From Paracyclopina nana (lineage: Eukaryota; Arthropoda; Copepoda; Cyclopoida; Cyclopettidae), in the NCBI GenBank assembly GCA_019096065.1, contig JAGUCH010000003.1, forward strand, positions 8,432,001 through 8,496,000: 64,000 nt of DNA, read 5' to 3'. This document shows positions 23,301-35,200 of the stretch, piece after piece (positions within the stretch are counted from its first letter, which is position 1; every line of letters begins with the position of its first letter). The notes under the pieces are model-generated. The model searched no databases and was not told the origin of the DNA. It saw only the letters and a list, made by a program, of their open reading frames with translations. Position numbers and translations under genes: made by a program.

Positions 23301-26300
23301 TTCTGCCTCCTTTCAAGGTTGATTTCTTGGCCTTCGTGTCAAGCCGAAATCCATTTTTTACTCAGCCTGGATTGAGATGTGAAGGGTAGATTTCAGGCAG
23401 AAGAAAAGAATTTTGGCGGCACGTGGTCCCTTTGGCTAATCTTGAATTCCATCTCCTCTCTCTATATAATATAATGTGGTCTGCTTTGACATCGACAGAT
23501 TGATGCCAAGAGTGCAAATGAGATGGTACACGATGGTGGCAATAAATTCTTGATCACCATTAGACACCTTGCTTGGTGTCTTTGCCTTGGGGGGAGGTCT
23601 AAAAGCACCTTTTGTGCCCTAAATGTGTGTAAATGAGACGGAATAGCTCAAAGTGTGACTTAGCAGATTAGAAGATTTGGGGGAGGGTGGAAAATCACGT
23701 GCTCCTTTAGTCCTGGCCACCAAAAAACGATACAATAAGGGCAGATGCCACCTATTCACGCGCTTCTTATTCTATAAAGACGACGACGACTTCGTTCCGC
23801 CAATATTTGAGCCTCCATCATGGCACCAGGTATACAGAGTGACCCATCGACACTAAAACTTTGGAAAAGCCAGAGGAAAAATATGCTATTGGAAGTGTAC
23901 CAAGCACGGGGCATGAATGCCATGATTCAATGCAAATTGTTCTTGGTGCAATGTGCAGGACATTTTTAGAGTTGGTTTTTGGTCGTAGGACTGCAATAAA
24001 GCCGTAGTTGCGTTATTGCGTTTTGCTGGCTCACCTTGTACAGTCGGCTGCATGGAGTGATGATGTGAGCATTGAGACGTGTGCGAGAGAGCAAAAGTCT
24101 GAGGACACATACATAAGACCCCATTGTGTATGGCAGCGAGACATAAAGCACCCTGAGCTGCTGCTGCTACTAGTTTAATGTGATACTGGTTTTCTGGTCC
24201 AGATGCAGCTGCTCCTCTAACTTAGCCTAATACACAGCAGTTGAATTACGACTACCAGCATCTAAAAATCTTATCTCGACAAATAAAACGAGAGAATTGG
24301 CTGAAGAAAAGTGCACATTTTCTGTTTTTCTACCATTTTTCTCCTTTTTTCCTGCCTACTTTCGCTAGCTATGATTTGGCGGAAAACCATATAGGAAAAA
24401 AGCTCTATAGGCAGATGTTCGTGATCTCCTCGCGCCCTGGAGAAAAATTGCTAAATGATCCATCCAAGACACACACGATATGATCTTAATAAAAAGGAGC
24501 ATTAGCAGCTGCAGCAGCAGCTATTTCAACGGCAAAATATGAATGCTTGACATTTTTCTTCCATTCAAAACCTTTTGATGGAGTATGCAGAATTGACCCA
24601 AACAAATCCCAGTCGATATTTCTTCTTCTCACATGAGAAATTTGAGGATTTCTAATATTTTCCCGTCAAACCACCACGACGACGACCGACAAGCAGCTAT
24701 ATGGCAGAAGAGAAGCGCTACGAAATAGATGTCACGCTAATGTAAGCAAACTAATTCGTTATCCTTGTTTGACTTTGCCCGACCAAACAGTAAGACCTTT
24801 TATTAAGACACATTCAAATGAGCCTGGCTTTCCTGGCAAACACTCAAGTATCTTTGAAAAAGCATCAAATTGCGTGATTAAGCGATTGAAAGGCTAATTT
24901 GTCCGGTAGGGATGACTTGGCAGTAATCAGAGTTATTTCTCTTGTTTGGTCTCGTGCCTCCTTTCACCTATGTGCATCAAGCAGAATTACGAAATGACGT
25001 GGACCTTTGGCATAACCACAACGAAATAATACTGCTACAGTCGTCGTGGTTAAAAAATTCTTCTGCCTTTTTGCACCAAAGGTATGAAGTCCTTGTCATC
25101 ATCAGGGTTGACGGATGGGATCTTTTTTTCACAAAACCATATACTACTGCAGCTACAGAGAAGCATTTTTCGGCAGTTCACAAAAAATCTGCCGACAAAA
25201 GTCACACGTGAACAAGAAAGAGGCTTTATGGAGCTGGAGCACAACAATGCTTGCTCAATGTGCTGAAGAGTAAAGGATGAGGACGACGATTTTCTTTTAT
25301 GCCATTTTCCAAAAAAAATACTAATCTTGGCATTCCTCTACGCATATTGCAATGACCAGGCTATGAATCGTTTAGCGGTAAAACAGGAAGATGATCGAGG
25401 CCATTTGGTGTTTTTTCACGCTCAAAGCTTTTAGCCATGCTCCTTAAGTTCATCAACTTCAGCTGCTACCAAACTTCCACCTGCAAGCGCAAAGATTTTT
25501 TGACAAGCGCAATTATCCTGGTTATTCACAAACAGTGTAATTATGACCATATACTTTATAAGCTTGCATATGAGCACAGTTATTAACGCATTCCTTCAAC
25601 TAACTGGGTCGAATTCTTATCTGAGTCGTCGAGTGTAATTCACTTTCGATTTCTTGCAAGACCATTGGAGCTTAAGATAGAAACGAGAGTTATTTTCATG
25701 CTCCAATTGATCAAATGAAAGTTGCTGCTCTTTTGGCCTCCAAGAAGATGATGATGTTGTATTGCCACCGCTGCTACACATATATGGCAGCAGGCCATAA
25801 TGCATGTTTCTTCTGTAAAACACTGCAGGACAGCATTAGAAAATGCTCTTCTGTCACGTGGAAGTAGCCAACCGAGAAAGAAAATGCCATTACCACACTT
25901 CCAAGCTCGGAGCTTATGAAATAAGTAGATTCAAAGGAACATGCCAACTATAAAGTCAAATAAAAAAATGAATGCTCCTTTCAGATGTTTGTTTTCTAAT
26001 CACAATCACAGATAAATCGGAGAGAGATTTGGAGGAGATTGAGCAAGCTGCCAAAAGATTGACTGGCAAAAAATTAGCCCTTGCTTCATCAGCTGCAGCC
26101 ATGGAGGATAATATCTTTCGTTTTGAACGACTGAGCCCAGCCACGTGCGGTTGTCCTAGTATCCTTCATTCCACTCACTCATCCATTAAAGTGTAGTTGT
26201 AGAACATGAGGAACCTTTAGTCCACAGTGCCAAGAGATCACAATGATCATCACGATGACAACTTTAAAGCACTACCAGACATGGCTGACCATGGAAAAAA

Positions 26301-29300
26301 TTTGCTATTGCACACAAAAGGTAATAGAAGTGAAGAAAAACTGAAGAAGCTACAACAACTTCAGTTTGCTGCTCTCGATTTACTGGAGTGGAAAAGAAAT
26401 GTGTGACCAAGGAGGAAGAACAATTTCGTGTTTTCTTGGAATAGCCAGCCAAGCAGAGAGCAATATCACCGTAAAGTCAAGAAGCTAGTACAAACTTGGA
26501 TCAACACACAAAATAGAACTATTCAAGTCACGAATCCACATTGCTTTAATTGTCATTTGGTTCAATTGCTTCAAGCAAAAAAATACTTGGTGTAGAAGCT
26601 GAAATGCCAATCTCCTTTTTTTAGGAAACAAAATCAAGGCTCTTTTTGAGAAGGAGTAGTAGCGAAAATGATAAATTGCCATTGCAAGTAACTTTTTGTT
26701 TTACTCGGTTGGCTTCTGTCTTCAAGCCACGTGTTCTCTGCAGGCAAGTGTATTTTTAAAATTACTCAACTATTAATTCATGCTTCTTCTTTGTTGGCAA
26801 AGATATTTGAAAATGAAGCATTTCTTTCTTTTTCTCCTCAAAAGAAGGATAATTTGCCTATTCTTAGCAGTAGCCCGGCTGAGTGTGAAAAAGTTGCCAG
26901 CTTTATTGGCTAACAAGATCAACCTGGGAATATTAAGGCTGAAATTCTCACAACTCTCCAAGCCTCTTCCCACGTTATTCTTTGACCATGGCAAAGATGT
27001 CACCCTCAATTGAATCTGATTTTACGCGTTCTATATTGGCATTTTGGACAAGAATATGTGTTGCTATTTTCACAGCTCTTTTGAAAAGGCAAGGGCTTAA
27101 TTTGATAATACACCACAAAAATGTCAGCCTGATGCTCAATTTGTGGAATTTGGCAGCCTTTGGGAAGATGGCAAAGAAGATCAATGCGATGATAACAGTG
27201 TTGAGAATGCGATTGACATTCCTCCAGGACAAATCCAATTCATCTTTTTAGATAGCCAGGACCTCACACGTGGTTCATTGGTGGGAAGCCACCACCAACA
27301 GCAGAAAACCCCCTGGAGTTTTTGTGTGCATAAGAGATGATGATCCTGGAAGTTGAGCACTGATGATGACCCACTAACACTTCTTTAGTTGTTGCCTTTT
27401 TCTCACGGCCAAACAGCCCTAGGACACAATGCTACGACCACCGACCAAAAAAGGGCTACTTTAACCATTTTGAATTCCTCAAAGAAGAAGAGAATAGTGG
27501 ACCATTCATCCAAGTTGAGGATCTCATGATGGAATCTTTATCAATTTTCAGTTTGAACTGAGGCTCTCAGTCATTACTGCTACAAATGAGAGATGATGAG
27601 ATGGCAAAAAATATGGCGCAGTAGCTGCTGCTGCTGTTCCTCAAGTTCAGGACAGGATGCTGGTGATTTTCTTTGCATGCATGTCTAATTCATCCTTGAA
27701 GGCATCATCATCATCTCGTTGCTTCTCGGTTAACGGCTGACGGCTTTTGGTGTTGATCCACCAAAAGAAATGGTTTTTGAAGGTTAAGCAGCAGCAATAA
27801 ATTCCATTCATTTTTAGGTCCAGCAATTACTCTGCTACTACTCATGGCCAAGAAGCAGTAAAGTTCAACGCAAAGTAGAATGGCTTCCTAATTACTTCTT
27901 TTGTTGCTGAAATAATGTGTCAGTCTGGGAAAGAATGCTGTCATCCAAGTAAAATGTTCATTTGCTCAAAAGTGAGAAGTTCAGCTATTATCAGCAAACA
28001 ATGTATGACAATTTGCCAAACATGCATACTACTGTATATTTATTATAGCTGTTAAGGGGCGTTTTCGCCATCATGTGTTTTGCCTATGATGGACGGGTTG
28101 AACCTTGCATTTTGGAGCTTTTCTGCGTTCTGCTTGCTTTTCAGACCAATTGTGTGCTTTGAGGCAGCTGCCGCAACTATGCAAACACAAACGAAGTAAA
28201 TCTTGGGCCGCCATGCAAGGTGTTCAATATGAGCAGTGTTTGTATTCAAGATAAGAAAAGTGCGCCAAAATAAAAAAGGAATTTCTACAATTTTGATGCG
28301 ATGGCGATCTCTCGAATTTGCCAGCAAAAGGAGGAGAGGAAATGGCAGTTTCATTTCCCCAAGACTAGATGATGCTTGCTTAGTAGACACACGCAACAAA
28401 ATTGCTCTTTTGACTGCTCAGGAGATCAGCAGAGGTAGAAAGGTAAATAGAACATCCCTTCACCTGCTTCCATTCGAGTCGTGCTCCTTATCAAAGTCGT
28501 TGTCTCACAAAGAGGGAGGAGCCCTTAAAAGATGCTGCTGCTACTGATGATGATGGGTCGCCGACATAACTTTACCGGATATTCACTTTTTCTTTGCTAC
28601 CAAAGAGAAAATAACCGTCTCTTCGTGAAGTCAACCAAGACTAAAATGAGGCTCTCCTTATTTCGGCTAATTATATTTGAGCAGGCCCTGCTCATCTCTG
28701 TGAAGTATAGAGTGCAATTTTGCTTCTTCTTGGAACTGAGCAGGGTCGACTGTAAATCCTCGCACCTCTCATCATCCTATCCTCTTGCATATATAAAACA
28801 TGAATAGACTTCCTTTGGTGTGTGTGAGAGCTTTTCACCTCCCAGCCAGCCAGAAAGAAGTGGCAAAAACAAGCTCTCAAGATTAGGCTGGCCCTAACTT
28901 AATTTCCTTATCTGACACTCTCAAGATACGAAAACTGCTGACCTCTTACAAAAAAACGAGAGAGGAACCACTCACGAAAATTGAACATGAACTTGAAAAT
29001 AAGTTATATAGCACCCAAGCAGCTGCCCACTTTGGAAAAAAGGAGCCATTAAGTGGCAAACGTTTGAATTTTTCCAAAATCATCGAGTATAACGAGGACA
29101 TCCTCATATGAAGTAATGCCACCACTTGTTGAATGAAGGCTCTCCAAAGCATCCATCTAGCGCAGCCATCTTATTATGATATCCGTCAAATTGCAGTAGA
29201 TATGGCGATGATGCCACTAATTATACGTCGCGCACTGGAAAAGAAACTTCCTTTCATAATGCTACAACGACGCATCTTTCTTATCTTTTGGAAAACGATG

Positions 29301-29719
29301 CGGCTAGCTTGTGGCCTTCCCAAAGTGCAAAAACTTTGCGGTTTCGAATTTAAATAGAAGTAGACGAAACACACCATATGCTGAAGTTTAAAACTCCCCC
29401 TGAAAGCACAAGCTTGAGCACAGTGCTGCTACAATTACAATCAGACGCTTGAACAAAAACTCCTTTACGAGGCCATATCTAATTACCCTACTTTTGTAGC
29501 TTGAGTAGGAGCCAAATTCAGCTCAATTTCCAAAGGAGGAGCATCGGGAAAAATTGCACAATTCTTTGGCTCCTCGCCAGGGTTCTTGTTTGCACTCAAA
29601 CAGAAGCTGACTACAGCTAACCTCAAAATTTCCAAGGGGCGTTTGCTTACAAACTGTACAAATTCTACAAAGGCGAGCAAAAATAGGCAGGAAATGAGGA
29701 TATTGTTCGGTGCACTAAC
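20400..29719. other. Gene-poor region upstream of prospero
   Basis: 9.3 kb with no supported gene. It contains scattered microsatellites, a MEF2-type site at about 22239-22248, and a possible coding relic at 27101-27340. A cis-regulatory role for prospero is plausible from position only. Confidence 0.5.
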
Positions 29720-29724
29720 AAGAA

Positions 29725-29966
29725 TGTTGGAACCCCGTTTCAATGTACCTTGTATTCTGAACAGTACATTCTCTTGTTCATTACTGAGTTTAGCGCAAGT
29801 TTCAGCTTATTATCTCAATAAAGCGACAGAACCAAATCCGATACCAAACGAACGAGTTGTGCTTTTTATATATCTTTTATTTCATTTCTTTGTATGAAGC
29901 TACAAAGTCGGTAGTACTTGAAGCTTCTCTCATCGCAGAGGCCGCGGTAGTCGTCCTCTCGAAACA
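29725..29966 (+). repeat. Left LTR
   Basis: 242 bp, TG...CA ends. It contains AATAAA at 29817-29822 and a TATA-like TTTTATATATC further right. The order suggests these are not a simple TATA-then-polyA pair. Confidence 0.9.
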
Positions 29967-30639
29967 TCTGGTGCAAGCGACCCGGGATTGCAGGCAGCCT
30001 CGCGGCTGCCCAGGTAACCGCCGGTACCTTTAGATATATGTAATGCCCAGGAACACGGGCACAACACCTGCAAAAAACCCTGGTTCTCTCTAGAAAAAAT
30101 GGGGGGAGCCATTTTGAAGTCGTCTTGCTTCAAATTCATGTTGGCCTTGCGGCCAACAATTCCCTGTCATGTCTTATTTTGCATTCCGATTTTGGCTTCA
30201 TGGATTCCAAGGATTGGAAGAAGGTCAAGACCTCCACCTGTACCACCTTGGACAAAGCATGCTTAAGTTTGCTAACATCAAATGTTTACCAAAAACTGAA
30301 CAATTCTACCAATGACACTATGGGATCACCCACCCTTCTTAGATGTTCAAGATTTGATCTGGAGGCTGACAAGAGAAAATCCATTGGTAAAATCAGATAA
30401 CTTGCTCTTGCTCTGTGATTTGGGAAGAATATTTGCGCTACCTATTTGAATCGGCCGGTCAATTAGGGGACATTCACGCTGACCCGCTCAACTACTGGTT
30501 CCAATTTTCTCAGTCAATCTCTACAAACCGAAAACAACTAATTTGGCGAATTTTGACTCTTTTTGACAATTTATGACTATTAACTCTGTGTTTTATCAAA
30601 GCTGACTCTTTTCTTCATCGGGACTCGGGAGAACATAGC

Positions 30640-31640
30640 CGATCAAGAGGCTCAAGAATGAGGCCTCGGCTATGGATGTCAAGGAGATGAACACTACAGA
30701 GTAAGCACCCTTCTGTGAGATGAGCTGACACCTATAGCCGCCAACCGCGAGGTTGGCGCTGCAGCATTTTCTGCCATGGCTTAGGTCCAGCCCCCCTCTT
30801 TGCCATCTCGTTTGGCCTCACGGCTACTCCGTCTCAGCCGCTGTATGCATTGCAATAAGGACTAGGTCGGGAAGAAGTGCCGGTGGATTCAGAAACAACG
30901 ACTGACTCATCCTCCAGTGAGGCTGGTGATTCTTGAATCACTGTCCCGAATTATGCCACTGCTGGCCACTGCACAATGCCCAGGACGAGTTCAGGATCTC
31001 CGTCTTGCAGCCAAAGCCGATCGGGGGCACGGGCTGTGGGAAATCTCATCAAGTCCCCAATGGTGCTGTCGCAAGCCCAGCACATTCAATGTGTGCTTTT
31101 GAAGAGCTTGAGATGGTGGAGATGGGCCGACACCTGGCCGCCAACCGCGAGGTTGGCGCTGCAGGAGTTTCTGTCCAGCCTTCTTTGCCATTTTTCTTTA
31201 TGTTGCAATGAAGAGAAAACAGTGGTACAACCGGAAATAATGTCTGCCCCATCCTCCAGTGAGGCTGGTGATTCTTGAATCACTGTCCCAAATGATGCCA
31301 CTGCTGGTCACTGCACAATGCCCAGGACGAGTTGAGGATCTCCGTCTTGCAGCCAAAGCCGATCGGGGGCATGGGCTGTGGGAGTTCTCCTCATCAAGTT
31401 CCCAATGATGCTGTCGCCAGCACAGCACCTTCAATGGATCTTGAGGTTATGGAGATGGGCTGACGTCTAGCTGCTAACCGCGAGGTTGACACTGCAGCAA
31501 TTTCTGCCAGGGTTTTGGGCCTGCCCCCTTCTTTGCCATCTTTCTTTATGTTGCAATGAAGAAACGGGAGAAGTGGTATAACCAAAATGTCTGACTCATC
31601 CTCCAGTTAGGCTGGTGATCTTGGAATCACTGTCCCAAAT
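30640..31640 (+). repeat. Internal ~345-bp tandem array of the LTR element
   Basis: The block starting CCTCCAGTGAGGCTGGTGAT recurs at 30911, 31253 and 31600 (spacings 342 and 347 bp). The linked block containing CCGCCAACCGCGAGGTTGG recurs at about 30738, 31140 and, diverged, 31470. Copies carry substitutions and stops, so a protein repeat is unlikely. Confidence 0.85.
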
Positions 31641-32053
31641 GTTGCTGCTGATCAACACCCCTTGGCCTCAATGCCAGCATCACTGCTGACATCCCTACCC
31701 ACTTTTGACAAGCTTATTGGGCTCTACTGTACACCCGCTTATTGGACTGCCCCAAAAGAAGGAGATGAAGAACAAGATGCCTTGCCGCAAGTTGTAAAAA
31801 CGATGCATTTGATCACCGCTGCTATGGCAATGACCATATTCCATGTCCTTATGCTCGTTTTGGAGAATAATTTTGCTTAATTGGCTCCCTTCAACTTTCA
31901 TTGACATGATGGTCTCTTTCGAGGTCTACAATGGGTTTGGAGGCAAGGCGTCCATCATCACTTTCAAATTGGCGTTTGATGCAAGCCTGGAAGTGTAGCC
32001 ACTGCTGAGGGCGAGCTGTAAGTTAGGCCTCGTGGCCTAACTTGGGGGGAGGA

Positions 32054-32293
32054 TGTTGGAACCCCGTTTCAATGTACCTTGTATTCTCAACAGTACATTC
32101 TCTTGTTCATTACTGAGTTTAGCGCAAGTTTCAGCTTATTATCTCAATAAAGCGACAGAACCGAATCCGATACCAAACGAACAAGTTGTACTTTTTATAT
32201 ATCTTTATTCATTTCTTTGTATGAAGCTACAAAGTCGGTAGTACTTGAAGCTTCTCTCATCGCAGAGGCCGCGGTAGTCGTCCTCTCGAAACA
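32054..32293 (+). repeat. Right LTR
   Basis: 240 bp, nearly identical to the left LTR. It is preceded by the purine tract at 32041-32053 and followed by target duplicate AAGAA. Confidence 0.9.
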
Positions 32294-35200
32294 AAGAAGG
32301 ACTATATATTTAGCGCGTCGTCTTTTTGCCCATGCACAAAGGAGAATGTACTAATTTTATGAACCCAAAATAATGGCACTCTTGCCACCTCCTCGGCTTG
32401 AGAAGAAACAGAGTAAGTATACATAACGTACACAAAGAGGAGTAAAGTCCCAGAATTGACATACACGAGAAACTCCCGCCACTCTGCCTTATCTTAGACC
32501 ACTAACTGCTAATAGGCCGCATCCACAACAGTTGTTGTTGCCCCCTAAACACAAGCTTCAAATAAATAAAGTGTCTTGTTACACACGTGCTCCATAAGCA
32601 CCATCACACCACCACGTGCCACCCAATGAGCCTATTAAAACAACAATGAAATTGACAAAAATGACGAAATGCATCTTCTCCATTATCCACGAAAAAATTA
32701 ATCTGTTTCGTAATAAGACATGCTGAAATTCAGAGGGAGTTTTCTATGCTGTTTGTGCACCAAGTTCGTCTTTTAGGCAAGACCGCGCTTTTAAATAGGA
32801 GCAAGCTGTATAGTCAAGCCTCGTTATGTTTCACCATCACTCACTCAAATTCCATCATTATAATATGCATCGTCCTTGGCTTGGTGAAATCCTCTCTTAG
32901 AGCAGTGCAACTGAAGGCAACACCCCAAGGATCAAATTACCCCAAACTTGGCTCTACGGATTCGGAGCTTGATAAAGCTACTGTGTAAGCTGTGAATGAA
33001 GCACTACTTATGCTCCGCGAGCAAAAGATGACTTCAATTATGCACCCTTTGCAAACAACAACAAACTTGAGACACTTTGCAGTTGGCAAGAAGAATCACT
33101 TGAGCATCTGTCATCAATCTCAATTTAATTGCCATTTTCTGCTGCTATACGCACAAACGCGGCTTCTTGCTCAGCAGTACGGAGTGCAGTTTGAAATATG
33201 ATCTGTGGCTAATTTTCTCTGTTATTCCATTTATCCTGCTCATAGTGGAGGAAGTTCATTTCTCAACAGCAATCGCAATAATGGTTCTAATTGACTTTGA
33301 GAAGTAGACCGCTATCCGTTTTGATTACAAGTGTCTCAGGTTGCTTTTAAGCAAATTTGATAAATTCCTGTCTCTTAATGGCCACTCATTAGTCTTACTG
33401 TAATTTCGTGGCCCACATGATCAATCTCATTTCTTCAAATTAAAAACCTTGTTGGTGGCTGCAGTATCAACAACGGTTGCTTTTTGTCCGTTTGTCAATA
33501 TCCGTCTTAATGGACTTGAGTTTGGCCCACAAAAAATGTAGGCAGTGCCAGGCGAATGGTGGCAATTTTGGGTGAGAAAATGAGGATCCTTAAATCCAAA
33601 GTAACTTCCTGTTGTCTTCAAGGAGGGTGGTGATGATGTATGAGGTGCTTCATCGATGAAATGTGTGGGTAATAAGGCAGTGTGCAAACCATAAAAAAGT
33701 CTCACAGTCCTTCAATCTACAACGAGGTGGTGTACACTACGTACTTAGCTGGCTCATTGGCCCAAAAGTTAGCGGTAGGAGGGGGGTCCTCCAGTGTAAT
33801 CATCAAAAATTGTCGTCAACAATTCAAGGTCGTGGCCCATTCATTCTTTTGAAACATGAAATTTGCCTCCTAAGACAATTTGTCCATTTATGCCAAAGAA
33901 GATGAACATTAGCAGCATTATTAGCAACGTTTGCATGCAGCAATGACTAATGTTCATCAATCGGTTGTCATCGACCACCAGGATCATTATGGGACCTTGG
34001 GGATGTTTTTCAAGACAGTTCTTCGTGTAATTGCTTTGTTTATGACCAGCCAAAGCAGTGCACAAACTTGAGTTTCCTTGGAGGTGACCGATGACTTAAT
34101 CTCCTTTGTACTCGTGACTACGCATGTAAAGTCTATTATGATAGTCATCATCACTTTGTCAAGTTGTTTGTGTTCATATGTGGTGACATGAATGGCGTCA
34201 CGCCATGATTAAGAGCAATATTTGTATCAGGTTACCACAAAGAAAAGTCCAGTTTCCTAGCCAAGTGAAGCAATTAATAGTAACTCTGCAGTAGCAGGGA
34301 TATGACACGTTAGGCTTCATTTCCTGACTCCATGTGAAATTAATGAACTTTTGGCCATTACTGCAATAACCATTAGAAAATCGAAAATCAAAAATAGATC
34401 ATCAGTTCCCACCTTGCTCAATATATTGCCAGTGATGCTACTGAAAAAGTGGTGTGAAAAACGCCGGCAATTTGGCCCATAAATCCTGCCTTTATTGAGG
34501 TCATACAGCAACAACAAAAAAAGCCAGAAGAGTTAGCTAACAAGATTTTGACAAGTAAACTCAATCTTGAAATTACTGGCCACAATTTACCGCTCGAGTT
34601 CCTCCAAACATTGCTCAGTGCTGGTTTTGGATGTACCGTCTGGTGTCCTGTCTAGACGACGCGCGAAATTGCTCAAAAAAGGGCTAAAAATAGGAGTCTG
34701 TGAAAATCCTTTGACCACTGAATCTCGATCTCGTCGTCTTCGCGAACCCTTACTGCGAGCCATGTTGAATAGGTCAAACTCTTGTTTTTGTTACTCTTTC
34801 ATTTCCTGAGCAGATCCAGGAATTCATGCTGGGCCAAATCTTGTCATGATTGGATAGATCATGAAGATATCAAAACAATTTCTCGCCACCACAGCTGATG
34901 CCAGTCCAAGCAAGCTGATCATCTGAGAGTCTTTAAATTGGAGCTAAAAATAGGCACGGTGAACTGCTGCTGCAGCTGCCACATAGGAAACTGAGGTTAT
35001 TATAGCAGTTATACAAAAGTGATCACACCAGTTTCTTCTTCTCCTTGAGGCTTTTAATTTTGTTTGCCTCACTTTGAGCAAATCTGAGCTTCCTTCTTAA
35101 AACCAAGGAGACAGTGGAATCTGGGAGAGCTCAATTTGTTTTTGCCATGGGAGGATGTATATCTCTACTGGACAGCTAAGTAGATTACTCAATGGAAGGT

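Larger units (their letters stand above)
29725..32293 (+). mobile_element. Non-autonomous LTR retrotransposon
   Basis: Two direct repeats of 242 and 240 bp (29725-29966 and 32054-32293) begin TGTTGG and end AAACA, and differ at about four bases plus a 2-bp indel. The element is flanked on both sides by the 5-bp target duplication AAGAA (29720-29724 and 32294-32298). A primer-binding-like stretch starting TGGTGCAAGCGACC lies 2 bp inside the left LTR. A purine-rich tract (TTGGGGGGAGGA) abuts the right LTR. The 2.1-kb interior has no intact polymerase. A 90-codon open frame at 30125-30400 weakly resembles a copia-type gag segment (inference). Near-identical LTRs imply recent insertion, with enzymes supplied by another element. 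Confidence 0.9.

Noticed and set aside
29725-32293. Autonomous retrotransposon or endogenous retrovirus
   Set aside because: No protease, reverse transcriptase, integrase or envelope-like frame exists in the 2.1-kb interior.
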